Position numbers and translations under genes: made by a program. 27,242 nt of DNA from DATKEU01 sp036493295. Its GTDB lineage: Bacteria > Myxococcota_A > Polyangia > Fen-1088. Position 1 is the first letter of the stretch; the number at the start of each line of letters is the position of its first letter. The notes beneath the pieces were generated by a model, which was not told where the DNA came from, did not search any database, and worked only from the letters and a program-made list of their open reading frames with translations. The stretch is taken from positions 1-27,242 of the forward strand of contig DASXQB010000295.1 in NCBI GenBank assembly GCA_036493295.1, written 5' to 3'. Shown piece by piece: positions 1 to 7,344 of this stretch.

Positions 1-1511
1 TCCTCGTCGAAGTAGCCGAAGGATGTGAGCATGCAATAAGCACCATCAAACTGTCGCTCGAAGGCCATCTCCCGCATGTCGGCGTGAACAAAGTTGACGG
101 ACACCGCGCGACGCTGGGCTTCGTCGGCGGCGCGAATCAAAAGCGGCAGGGAAAGGTCGAGACCGGTGACCTTGTACCCGCGATGGCAAAGTTCGACCGC
201 GTGTCGGCCATAGCCACAGCCGACGTCCAGCAACTCGCCACCGAGCGCGGTCTCCAGCGATTTTTCGATGAACGTGGCTTCCTTGGCGGTCTGAGTGACG
301 CTGATGAAAGGCAACGTCCGGGTGTAGTCCTCGTCGAAGACTTCCTCGAACCACGGCTTCGAACGCTTCGGCCGCCGCGGGCGAGGCGACAGAGCTTCGG
401 GAACCGGAAGCGCGCTCAGCAGGTCGGCCGGCGTGCGCGGGCGCGCGGCGTTGGGCACGGGCGGTGGCGTGCCGGAGACAGGCGGCGGCGGCGGCACCGA
501 CTTGCGCGGACCGGGTGGTACGGTCGGCTCAGTATGCGACTGACCAATTGCTGTATCCATCAGCTCGACCTCGTCGTCGGCGCTGACGTCGCCGTCTGTC
601 GCTCCGCCGGCGTCGGAGCGCGCTGCTTCGGCCATGTGGGCCAGAGTCGAAGCCAGCGGGGTCATGTTCCCCCCGCTGTCGACGTCCGGCAGCGGCCGCG
701 CCGGGATCGCCCCGGCATCCGCTACCGAGGTCTCGACTGCCGCAGACGGAGCCGCTGGCAGCGGCGGAGGCGTCAGCCGAATCGGCTGAGGGGTCGGCCG
801 GGGCGTCGGCGTCGGCGTGCGGTGCACCGGCGTAGGGACGGGCGACGACATTTGCGGCGTCGGGGTTGGCGTCGGCGTCCTCGGCAACGGCGTCGGTGTT
901 TGTGGCGTCCGTTGGAACTCCGCGGTTTGTGGCAACGGAGTCGGTGTCCGCGGCAATGAGATGGGCGTTTGCGCCGCCAACGCGGGCTCTGGAGCCTCCG
1001 GCGACGGCGTCACCGGCGGCGGCGTAGGCGTCGACAGGAAATCCGGCACCGGGGTGGGCAACGGCGTCGGCTGAGCGTCGAACATCAGGCGCGGCACCTG
1101 AGGGTCCGTTGGAAGAGACAGCGTGATCTCCTCCGGACCCGGGGTGGGCTCTTCGATATTGAGAAGCGAATCGGAAGCTACCCCTACCAGCCCATTGGCG
1201 ACGGCCGGCGACGACGCTGCCACCGGCTCTTCGGGCGGCGCTGCCTCGACGACGGGCATGCCGCGAGGCTGGGTCGTCCGACGCCTGCGGCCGGGCGCCG
1301 GCGTGGCGAAGTCTCCGCCCTCGATGGCGATGCCGCCGCTGGCCCGTTCAGTCGACGCCGGAATGCCCGCCGGCGGCGTCGGCGTCGAATACGACCCGTC
1401 GTCGTCGCCGGGCATGTCGGCGACGACCTCGATCTGAATCTCCATGGGCAGAGCATCGCCGTCGTCGTCACTGACAGCAGGCGGGGCCTGCGGCTGTTCT
1501 GGTTTACCCAC
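1..1511 (-). CDS. SAM-dependent methyltransferase with long Pro/Thr-rich N-terminal region (3' end outside window)
   Basis: The frame is open to the left edge, so the C-terminus is missing and 503 codons are visible. The last quarter is a class I methyltransferase: motif I reads LLDVGCGYGRHAVEL around residues 427-441, followed by GLDLS (the acidic end of beta 2) and HADMRE. The first roughly 390 residues are low-complexity, with many TPTP and TPLP units around residues 145-240 and a PPPPP stretch near 335, so they are probably disordered. I prefer the GTG at 1511 because GAGAG lies about 10 bases upstream and it begins only 5 bases after the psd stop codon, which suggests translational coupling. 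The ATG at 1445 is an alternative without a clear ribosome binding site. The substrate cannot be read from sequence. Adjacency to psd allows phospholipid methylation as a guess only. Confidence 0.8.
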   Translation of the reverse strand, partial: MGKPEQPQAPPAVSDDDGDALPMEIQIEVVADMPGDDDGSYSTPTPPAGIPASTERASGGIAIEGGDFATPAPGRRRRTTQPRGMPVVEAAPPEEPVAASSPAVANGLVGVASDSLLNIEEPTPGPEEITLSLPTDPQVPRLMFDAQPTPLPTPVPDFLSTPTPPPVTPSPEAPEPALAAQTPISLPRTPTPLPQTAEFQRTPQTPTPLPRTPTPTPTPQMSSPVPTPVHRTPTPTPRPTPQPIRLTPPPLPAAPSAAVETSVADAGAIPARPLPDVDSGGNMTPLASTLAHMAEAARSDAGGATDGDVSADDEVELMDTAIGQSHTEPTVPPGPRKSVPPPPPVSGTPPPVPNAARPRTPADLLSALPVPEALSPRPRRPKRSKPWFEEVFDEDYTRTLPFISVTQTAKEATFIEKSLETALGGELLDVGCGYGRHAVELCHRGYKVTGLDLSLPLLIRAADEAQRRAVSVNFVHADMREMAFERQFDGAYCMLTSFGYFDE

Positions 1512-1516
1512 CGTTT

Positions 1517-2410
1517 TCAGCTCTCGCTGCCTGGGCGGCGGACGGCAATGCGGCCCACCCGCAGTCCCATCTTGGTTGAGCTGCCGGCCGGCAACCCGTC
1601 CAGCGTCACCCGTCCCGGCTCGAAAAGGGCGATGGTAGTCGAACCCATGTGAAAAATTCCCAGCTCGCCGCCGCGGGCGATCGGTCGGGGGGCGCTGTAC
1701 TGGCGATGGCGAACGCCGGCGCGCTGAAAGTGCTGGCCATGCGTGGCCACGTCGCCGTCGTACGAAGCGGTAACGTGGCCGACGCCGACCGCTGCCACCA
1801 TCACCACGGCCGAAAGGCCGGCAGCGCCTTCGATGACGCTGATGAAGCGTTCGTTGCGGACGAACAACCCCGGCTCGCGGCGAACGCTGCCGGCGTTGAC
1901 GGGAAACAGTAACCCGGGAATGTGGCGCCATCCGACCACGCCGCCGGCCGTCGGCGCGTGCACGCGGTGATAATCGCGCGGTGACAGATACGTCGTCAGG
2001 TAGGCGCCACCGCGCAGCCGATCAGCCAGCGCGCGCTCGTCGAGCAGTTCGTCCAACGTGAAGCGAACACCCTTTGCCTGGATCAACTGTCCGTCTTCGG
2101 CCAGCCCGCATTCGACCACCGTTCCGTCGGCGGGCGAGACCACCGCGTTCGGCGCCTGATCGATGGGACGCACGCCGTCGCGCAACCGGCGGGTAAAAAA
2201 ATCGTCGACGCTGACGTATTCCGCCAGCGGCTTCTCCGCCTCGCTGACGTCGATGCCGTAGGTGCGCGCGAACCGCGTCAGCACCGCCACCCGCACCGAG
2301 CCAGGAAGTGCGCGATTGGCTCCCCAGCCGATGGCGCTGGATAGCGCCCGTTTGGGGAAAAGGCGCCAAACGGACCTCGCGGCGCGATCGCTAAAAGAGA
2401 GCCCTCCCAT
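1517..2410 (-). CDS. psd: Phosphatidylserine decarboxylase proenzyme
   Basis: This 297-residue protein decarboxylates phosphatidylserine to phosphatidylethanolamine at the inner membrane, the last step of PE synthesis. The self-cleavage site is present as MGST at residues 255-258 (LGST in E. coli). In the family, cleavage before the Ser converts it to the pyruvoyl cofactor of the alpha chain. The other two members of the processing triad are also visible: Asp95 in SPADGTV and His151 in YHRVHAP, with spacing close to E. coli Asp90, His147 and Ser254. FFTRRL near residue 71 is the usual N-terminal family motif. The length is typical of the short bacterial (PSD-B type I) form. The ribosome binding site ahead of the ATG is weak. 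The methyltransferase gene follows after 5 bases on the same strand, so the two are probably co-transcribed. Confidence 0.95.
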   Translation of the reverse strand: MGGLSFSDRAARSVWRLFPKRALSSAIGWGANRALPGSVRVAVLTRFARTYGIDVSEAEKPLAEYVSVDDFFTRRLRDGVRPIDQAPNAVVSPADGTVVECGLAEDGQLIQAKGVRFTLDELLDERALADRLRGGAYLTTYLSPRDYHRVHAPTAGGVVGWRHIPGLLFPVNAGSVRREPGLFVRNERFISVIEGAAGLSAVVMVAAVGVGHVTASYDGDVATHGQHFQRAGVRHRQYSAPRPIARGGELGIFHMGSTTIALFEPGRVTLDGLPAGSSTKMGLRVGRIAVRRPGSES

Positions 2411-2617
2411 GGAATTCTGCGGACTTCCGCGGCCTCGGAATTTTAGGCCACCTGGTTTTCCAGGTCAAACAACGAGCGCGGAAGATGGCTGAGGCCCCCT
2501 TCCGCGGCCATCCCCACGCGGCAAGAGACGAAAAGCAGATCGGCTCGGCTCGCGCAGTCTCGGGCCGGCAAAGCCCGCCTTCGATCCCAACCGGAGCCTC
2601 GCTATTCCCGTCCAGGA

Positions 2618-2636
2618 GGCGCGGCTCCGCCGCGCC
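2618..2636. repeat. Inverted repeat, 8-bp arms, 3-base loop
   Basis: GGCGCGGC at 2618-2625 and GCCGCGCC at 2629-2636 are exact reverse complements around TCC. It lies downstream of fic on the minus strand, within the non-coding gap. It could be part of a REP-like element together with the palindrome 36 bases to its right. Confidence 0.5.
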
Positions 2637-2671
2637 GGCCCCCTTGCGCGAGCAACTCCGTTGGGGGGCGA

Positions 2672-2696
2672 CGTGGGGGGATTTAATCCCCCCACG
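2672..2696. repeat. 25-base palindrome, possible factor-dependent terminator or REP-like element
   Basis: Arms CGTGGGGGGATT (2672-2683) and AATCCCCCCACG (2685-2696) are perfect reverse complements with one central base. It begins 19 bases past the fic stop codon on the minus strand, the place expected for a terminator, but no U run follows. It is directly flanked by GCGAGCGAAGCGAGC (2698-2712), a tandem-like GCGAGC motif, which makes a dispersed repeat element an equal possibility. Confidence 0.55.
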
Positions 2697-2714
2697 CGCG
2701 AGCGAAGCGAGCCC

Positions 2715-3485
2715 CTAGCTCGCCCGTTTCATGCGCAGGCCGTTCAGCTCGTCGAGGAACTTTCCGGTGGTCTCGATGCTGTTCTCCAGCGACTCGATGA
2801 CCAGGCTCAGCAGCCCCTCATTTTCGTAGCGCAGCACTTCGTAATAACGCTGCCGCTCAATCGAGTGGATGACCGCCGGCAAGTATCCGTGCCGCAGCAA
2901 CATGAAGTTCATCAGCAGCCGAGCGACCTTGCCGGAGTTCTTGGTCCACGGGTACGTCGTCAGCAGCCGGTGGTGCGCCTTGGTGGCGCGGGTGATCGGG
3001 TGCAAGTCGCGGAACTCCTCCGACTCCAGCCAATCGCCCAGCTTTCGCATCTTGTAGGAGATTTTCTCGGGCGGCGCGATCTCGTGATAGTAGAGCCGGT
3101 GCAGCGGGTTCTCCCGCCGATACGGGTAGCCCTTGGCGGCTGCCTCCGGGGTCAGGATGGCGTAGAGCCTCCGTACCAGCTCCAGGTCGACCGGCAGCGG
3201 CTTCTTCGTGTTGTTGGCTTCCTCACGAACAAAGTCGACAGCCAGCTTGTGGTTGCGAACCTCTTCGTACATCGGGATCAACGTGACGTCGCTGATGATG
3301 CGCTGGTCGATGGCCGCCTTCAGCTCGGAGTACGAGAGGACGACGCCCTCGAGGGCGTTGTCGTGAAAGATCCAAGAGACATCCAATCGATCCTGGTAGG
3401 TCTTGATCAGGTTCGGCGGAAAGCTAGCCAGCTTGTTCCGCACCGCTTCCATCTTCGCGTCGAGCTCGAAGAACTTGGCGTCCAT
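2715..3485 (-). CDS. Fic/DOC-fold family protein with degenerate catalytic motif
   Basis: The 256-residue product aligns with Fic domain proteins (numbering here from the upstream ATG at 3491). An N-terminal FHDNALEGV (42-50) resembles the inhibitory helix, with Glu48-Gly49 of the (S/T)xxxE(G/N) motif kept but Ser replaced by Asp. The helix before the active site, KAHHRLL (171-177), is typical. The catalytic loop, normally HPFx(D/E)GNGRxxR, reads YPWTKNSGKVAR at 180-191, so the catalytic His is Tyr, the acidic residue is Lys, and Asn is Ser. AMPylation by the standard mechanism is therefore unlikely; a regulatory, altered-chemistry or binding role is possible. I chose the ATG at 3485 over 3491 because GGAG sits 6 bases before it but abuts the other. 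It has its own promoter and is divergent from the dcw cluster. Confidence 0.8.
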   Translation of the reverse strand: MDAKFFELDAKMEAVRNKLASFPPNLIKTYQDRLDVSWIFHDNALEGVVLSYSELKAAIDQRIISDVTLIPMYEEVRNHKLAVDFVREEANNTKKPLPVDLELVRRLYAILTPEAAAKGYPYRRENPLHRLYYHEIAPPEKISYKMRKLGDWLESEEFRDLHPITRATKAHHRLLTTYPWTKNSGKVARLLMNFMLLRHGYLPAVIHSIERQRYYEVLRYENEGLLSLVIESLENSIETTGKFLDELNGLRMKRAS

Positions 3486-3559
3486 CCCCATCTCCTGCGT
3501 TCTGTCCAGTTGACCGAAAGTGGCCCCTCAAAGCAGGCGCCCCCACAACAAACGGGGCC

Positions 3560-3588
3560 AGTGTACCTCCTGTTAACCCTTTAGTCAA
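3560..3588 (-). promoter_or_regulatory. Sigma70-type promoter for the fic-like gene
   Basis: On the minus strand TTGACT (3588-3583) is followed after exactly 17 bases by TACACT (3565-3560). This is a near-consensus housekeeping promoter, rare in such GC-rich DNA. It would start transcription near 3553 and give an untranslated leader of roughly 65-70 bases before the ATG at 3485. Confidence 0.7.
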
Positions 3589-3606
3589 GCGGGGTTAGCT
3601 GTGATT

Positions 3607-3660
3607 GGCGGACTGCGAGCCGGGGCACATCCGTCCGCCTTGGCCACCCAGCCCCCGGCT
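3607..3660 (+). promoter_or_regulatory. Interleaved inverted repeats upstream of the dcw cluster
   Basis: GGCGGAC (3607-3613) can pair with GTCCGCC (3633-3639), and AGCCGGGG (3618-3625) can pair with CCCCGGCT (3653-3660), which is followed directly by TTT. The two pairings interleave, so in RNA they would compete or form a pseudoknot, an arrangement seen in attenuators. No promoter far enough upstream on the plus strand was found to show that this stretch is transcribed, so the call is tentative. Confidence 0.25.
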
Positions 3661-3769
3661 TTTCCCCCCCGCTGTCCATCCCTACGCGGCCCACCGCCCG
3701 GTCCGACGATCGACGGCCCTCCGACGCTTGATCCCATGGCAATCATTGGCGAAATCGCCGAGGCAAAAC

Positions 3770-3797
3770 TTGACAGGGCAAGCAGTCAGGCAAGAAT
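3770..3797 (+). promoter_or_regulatory. Candidate promoter of the dcw operon
   Basis: TTGACA (3770-3775), a perfect -35 box, is followed after 16 bases by AAGAAT (3792-3797), which matches four of six -10 positions including A2 and T6. Transcription would start near 3804 and leave about 60 bases of leader before rsmH. The 3601-3864 stretch otherwise shows nothing coding: its in-frame codons include AGG, AGA, AGT and AAA, which the neighbouring genes avoid. Confidence 0.45.
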
Positions 3798-3864
3798 TGC
3801 CAGGGCTGCTTGGGCGCTGGGCGACGCCGACCCAACAAGCCGCCTCGCCGCCCCCATCTATATA

Positions 3865-4782
3865 ATGACCGGTCCTGCGCTTTCATTTTCCGACCACCAA
3901 CCGGTCCTGCTGGACGCGGTTTTGCAGCACCTCGCCCCGGCCCCAGGACGTCGGTACTGCGATGCGACGGTCGGTCTGGGCGGCCACGCCCGGGCGGTGC
4001 TGGAACGATCGGGACCGGACGGTCGGCTGATCGGTCTCGATCGCGATCAAGAAGCGCTGCGGACAGCCGCGGTCCGGTTGGCTTCGTTCGGCGATCGGGT
4101 CTCGTTGATCCACGCGCCGTTCTCGCAAGTGGGCAAAGTCCTGAATGAACTGGGCGCGATCCCGATCGACGGCTTCGTGGTCGACCTGGGCGTGTCGTCG
4201 CCGCAACTGGACACCGCCGAGCGCGGCTTTTCGTTTCAGCGCAATGGCCCGCTGGACATGCGCATGGATCAAAGCCAGGGCGAGACGGTGGCCGACCTCT
4301 TGCTGCGCGTGGATGAGATCGAGCTTGGTCGCATCCTGCGCGAATACGGCGAGGAGCGCTATGCCGCCCGCATCGCGCGGTCAATCCTGCAGGCGCGCGA
4401 TCGCGGCGAGCTGTCATCGACCGATGCGCTGGGCGCGCTGGTGGCCCGTGCGCTGCCTCATCACGAGCGTCACAAGAACCCGGCGACGCGCACCTTCCAG
4501 GCGCTGCGCATCGCCGTTAACCAAGAGCTGACCGAACTGGAACAGTTCCTCGACCAGATGGCCGACTGCCTGCGCCCGGGCGGCCGTATTTGCATCATCG
4601 CCTTTCACTCGCTGGAGGATCGCATCGTCAAGCATCGGCTGCGCCAACTGGCGGCGCGCAACGGCCCCACACCACCCAAGCTGCGCTTGCTGACCAAGCA
4701 CGTGGTGGTGGCGGACGAAGCCGAGCGGTTGGCCAACCCACGCGCGCGCTCGGCCAAGCTGCGCGCGGCGGAGAGGATCTGA
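3865..4782 (+). CDS. rsmH: 16S rRNA (cytosine1402-N4)-methyltransferase RsmH (MraW)
   Basis: This 305-residue protein matches RsmH, which methylates N4 of C1402 in 16S rRNA on the small ribosomal subunit and is the usual second gene of dcw clusters. It begins with the family signature HQPVLLDAV (11-19). The SAM-binding motif is DATVGLGGHA (33-42), then GLDRD, DLGVSSPQLD, GFSFQRNGPLDMRMD, the RHKNPATRTFQALRIAVNQEL region and the C-terminal FHSLEDRIVK. The frame is open to 3601, but codon use before 3865 is foreign to the genome and the family start falls just before HQPVLL, so the ATG at 3865 is preferred. It has no recognisable ribosome binding site, and a TATAAT (3861-3866) overlaps the start codon. 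mraZ, normally the preceding gene, is absent. Confidence 0.93.
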   Translation: MTGPALSFSDHQPVLLDAVLQHLAPAPGRRYCDATVGLGGHARAVLERSGPDGRLIGLDRDQEALRTAAVRLASFGDRVSLIHAPFSQVGKVLNELGAIPIDGFVVDLGVSSPQLDTAERGFSFQRNGPLDMRMDQSQGETVADLLLRVDEIELGRILREYGEERYAARIARSILQARDRGELSSTDALGALVARALPHHERHKNPATRTFQALRIAVNQELTELEQFLDQMADCLRPGGRICIIAFHSLEDRIVKHRLRQLAARNGPTPPKLRLLTKHVVVADEAERLANPRARSAKLRAAERI

Positions 4783-4783
4783 C

Positions 4784-5254
4784 GTGCAGCCGGTGGTGGA
4801 AGGCAATGGGGTCGGCAAAAGGCGCGGCGTCGGCGTGGGTGGATTCTTGATCGCCCTCTGCACGGCCGGTGCGCTGACCCATGTCGGCGTGCGCATGAAA
4901 GGCATCGAGGTCGCCTACGATCTCGGCCGGGAACGGCGCACCAGCACTGAGCTGGAAGAACAGCGCCGCCGCCTGCAGATCGAGATCGGGATGTTGAAAG
5001 ACCCCGGCCGGGTGGTCAGCCTGGCCCGCGACAACCTGCAAATGGGACCACCCGCCGCCGGCGACATCGTGCGTGCCGGCCCGGGCGCGCTTTTGGCCTT
5101 GCCGCTGCCCGCGCCCGACAAGCCGGCACCCGCAACCGCCCGAAGCAAGCCGGCCAAGCCGGCGATCAAACCCGCGCCGGCTCTTGCACCGACGCGAGCC
5201 GCGGCGCCTGCTCCCGAACGCACCGCCGACGACAACGCCGCGGAGGACCAATGA
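4784..5254 (+). CDS. ftsL: Cell division protein FtsL-like
   Basis: The 156-residue product is a bitopic membrane protein: a short N-terminal cytoplasmic tail, one transmembrane segment (about 17-35), a coiled-coil (about 46-75, with ELEEQRRRLQIEIGML), and the typical DPGRVVSLARDNLQM end of FtsL/DivIC-type proteins. In the family FtsL pairs with FtsB and FtsQ and activates FtsWI at the septum. An unusual Ala/Pro/Lys-rich tail (about 103-156) follows the conserved core. The GTG start lies one base after the rsmH stop codon, with AGAGGA about 6 bases upstream. Its TGA overlaps the ftsI ATG (ATGA). FtsL is poorly conserved in sequence, so the name rests on topology and position. Confidence 0.85.
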   Translation: MQPVVEGNGVGKRRGVGVGGFLIALCTAGALTHVGVRMKGIEVAYDLGRERRTSTELEEQRRRLQIEIGMLKDPGRVVSLARDNLQMGPPAAGDIVRAGPGALLALPLPAPDKPAPATARSKPAKPAIKPAPALAPTRAAAPAPERTADDNAAEDQ

Positions 5255-7344
5255 TCGCCGCCACCCGCTGGACGCGCATTCGCCTGGTCGCTTGCGGGGT
5301 CGGCTTTGGTTTGCTGTTCACGGCGGTCGGCCGCCGCGCCTATCACCTGCAGGTCGTGCAGGCCGACCACCTGCGCACCATGGCCGAAGAACAATACCTG
5401 CGCGAGATCGAGCTGCCGCCCCGGCGCGGTCGCATCCTGGATCGCAACGGCGCCGAACTGGCGTCCACCGCCGACGTCGATTCGATCTATTGCAACCCGC
5501 GCCGCCTGTCCGACGTGCGCGATGCCTCCCGCCGCCTGGCCTATGTGCTGGGCCTGGAACGCCGAGAGCTGGAAAAGAAGCTTTCCCAAAAACGGTTCTT
5601 CGCCTGGGTCAAACGCAAGGTCACGCCCGACGAGGTGACCGCGGTCCGCGCCCTGAATCTGCCCGGCATCGCCTTCACCCGCGAGCCGCGGCGTTTTTAT
5701 CCCAACCGCACGCTGGCGGCGACGGTGATGGGTCACGCCGGGTCGGACGGCGGCGGCCTGGACGGCGTCGAGCTGTCGTTCGACAAATACCTGCGCGGCA
5801 GCACATCGTCGGTGCAAGGCGTGCGCGATGCCTTGGGTCGCGATCTGATGATCGAAGGCATGGCCGACACGCCCACCGGCGTGGGCAGCGACGTCGTGCT
5901 GACCATCGATCGCTACCTGACCTTCGTCACCGAAAAGGCGCTGGCCGACGCCACCGCCGCCCACCACGCCAAGTCGGTCATCGCCGTGGTCATGGATCCC
6001 TCCAACGGCGAGGTGCTGGCCATGGCGTCGACGCCGACCTACAACCCGAACGATCCAGGCGCCGCAGCCGAGAACGGCGCCCGCAACCGCACCATCACCG
6101 ACGCCTTCGAACCGGGATCGACGATGAAGACGTTCACCATCTCGGCGGCGCTGGACGCTCGGGCGGTGCGCGCCGACGAAAAATTCGACTGCTTGATGGG
6201 CCGCATGATGGTCGGCCGCTATCAGATTCACGACACGCACCCGCACGGCGTGCTGACTGTCGCCGAGGTGTTCAAGTTCTCCAGCAACATCGGCGCCACC
6301 AAGATCGCCCGCCGCCTGGGCCGCGACGAATTCGCCCAGGCGCTGGACCGTTTCGGCTTCGGCCACCCGACCGAGATCGGCCTGCCCGGCGAACGCGCCG
6401 GTATCATCCGTCCGGTCAGCAAGTGGGGCGACATCGGTTTCGCCAACGCTTCGTTCGGCCAGGGTTTGACGGTGACGCCGCTGCAGATGATCGCCGGCGT
6501 CAGCGCCATCGCGGCTGGCGGCGTCTACCATCAGCCGCACGTGGTGGCGCGCATCGTGAACCAGGACGGCAGCGTCGAAGCGCCCGCCTTGCGCCCGGAC
6601 CGGCGCGTGATCTCGGCGGACGCCGCGCGCACCATGGTCGGCATCATGCGCGGCGTGACCGAGATCGGCGGCACCGCCAAGCAAGCGGCCATTCCCGGTT
6701 ACCCGGTGGCCGGCAAGACGGGCACCGCGCAGAAGGTGGCCAACGGGCACTATGACTCCAGTAAATGGGTGTCATCGTTCGTCGGGTTCGCGCCCGCCGA
6801 CGATCCGCGGGTGGCCATCATCGTCATCGTCGACGAGCCGCAAGGCGATCACCTGGGCGGTGCGGTGGCGGCGCCCGTGTTCCGCGAGATCGGCGAACAA
6901 GCCCTGCGTTACCTGCACGTCCCTCCGTCGGCGGCGGCGCTGGCGGCGGCCAGCAAAGCGGACAACGCCGCCGCTAAACGCGGCAAACCCGCCGCTGCAG
7001 TGAACGCCGCCGACGCCGACGATGACGTCAGCGCCGACTTCCCGGCCAGCGACGCACCCATCGACGCCACGCTGGCCGAGGGCAATGAACTCGACGGCGA
7101 CTGGGACACCAGCGACGGCGTGGACGGAACGGCCTCCGCCGGCCGCAGCGACGCTGTGGTGGTGCCGAACTTTGCCGGGCTCAGCATCGCCGAGGCTATT
7201 CACGCCGCCCGCCGCAGCGGCGTCGAGCTGTCCTTCGACGAGACCACCGGCGGCCCGAGCGGCGTGGCCATCAAACAAAAACCGGCGCCCGGCCCCGCCA
7301 CACGCGGCACGCCGATCCGCGTGGCCTTCGGTCGCCGCGAATGA
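5251..7344 (+). CDS. ftsI: Division-specific peptidoglycan D,D-transpeptidase (PBP3-type) with C-terminal PASTA domain
   Basis: This 697-residue class B penicillin-binding protein cross-links septal peptidoglycan in the periplasm. An N-terminal transmembrane segment (about 10-27) is followed by the dimerisation domain with RRGRILDRNG (58-67), and then the transpeptidase domain. The active-site motifs are complete: SxxK is S290-T-M-K293, SxN is S344-S-N346, and KTG is 489-491 (AGKTGTAQK). After the catalytic domain comes a roughly 70-residue Ala/Asp-rich linker (about 560-632), then one PASTA domain (about 634-697, VVVPNFAGLSIAEAI...). PASTA domains on this protein are unlike E. coli FtsI but common in several other phyla. 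GGAGG sits 4 bases before the ATG, which overlaps the ftsL stop codon. Confidence 0.95.
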   Translation: MIAATRWTRIRLVACGVGFGLLFTAVGRRAYHLQVVQADHLRTMAEEQYLREIELPPRRGRILDRNGAELASTADVDSIYCNPRRLSDVRDASRRLAYVLGLERRELEKKLSQKRFFAWVKRKVTPDEVTAVRALNLPGIAFTREPRRFYPNRTLAATVMGHAGSDGGGLDGVELSFDKYLRGSTSSVQGVRDALGRDLMIEGMADTPTGVGSDVVLTIDRYLTFVTEKALADATAAHHAKSVIAVVMDPSNGEVLAMASTPTYNPNDPGAAAENGARNRTITDAFEPGSTMKTFTISAALDARAVRADEKFDCLMGRMMVGRYQIHDTHPHGVLTVAEVFKFSSNIGATKIARRLGRDEFAQALDRFGFGHPTEIGLPGERAGIIRPVSKWGDIGFANASFGQGLTVTPLQMIAGVSAIAAGGVYHQPHVVARIVNQDGSVEAPALRPDRRVISADAARTMVGIMRGVTEIGGTAKQAAIPGYPVAGKTGTAQKVANGHYDSSKWVSSFVGFAPADDPRVAIIVIVDEPQGDHLGGAVAAPVFREIGEQALRYLHVPPSAAALAAASKADNAAAKRGKPAAAVNAADADDDVSADFPASDAPIDATLAEGNELDGDWDTSDGVDGTASAGRSDAVVVPNFAGLSIAEAIHAARRSGVELSFDETTGGPSGVAIKQKPAPGPATRGTPIRVAFGRRE

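Larger units (their letters stand above)
2411..2714. other. Hairpin-rich non-coding gap between fic and psd
   Basis: I see no gene in these 304 bases. The stretch holds at least three short inverted repeats: ACCTGG/CCAGGT at 2450-2465 with a TTTT loop, GGCGCGGC/GCCGCGCC at 2618-2636, and a 25-base near-perfect palindrome at 2672-2696. The last two could act in 3' end formation of the minus-strand fic transcript, but neither is followed by a T run on that strand. Any promoter for psd would have to lie here; no convincing -35/-10 pair was seen. Confidence 0.5.

Noticed and set aside
801..1075. Short tandem-like GGCGTCGGCGTC units as a CRISPR or minisatellite
   Set aside because: They have no constant repeat/spacer layout and are explained as codons for the Thr-Pro units of the methyltransferase extension.
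84..1652. Several plus-strand reading frames opposite the methyltransferase
   Set aside because: Arg/Gly/Val-rich translations with no domain; they are antisense shadows of the Pro/Thr repeats. The minus frame contains a clear SAM motif.
2661..3584. A 307-codon plus-strand frame opposite the Fic-like gene
   Set aside because: No recognisable domain, and the minus-strand frame has a Fic fold, a ribosome binding site and a promoter.
3601..3864. An N-terminal extension of RsmH from 3601 or from the ATG at 3736
   Set aside because: Codon use there (AGG, AGA, AGT, AAA) differs from all neighbours, and the RsmH family begins right before HQPVLL.
4915..6750. A 611-codon minus-strand open frame opposite ftsL and ftsI
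   Set aside because: His/Arg/Gly/Ala-rich, no known motif; long antisense frames are expected in high-GC genes with biased codons.
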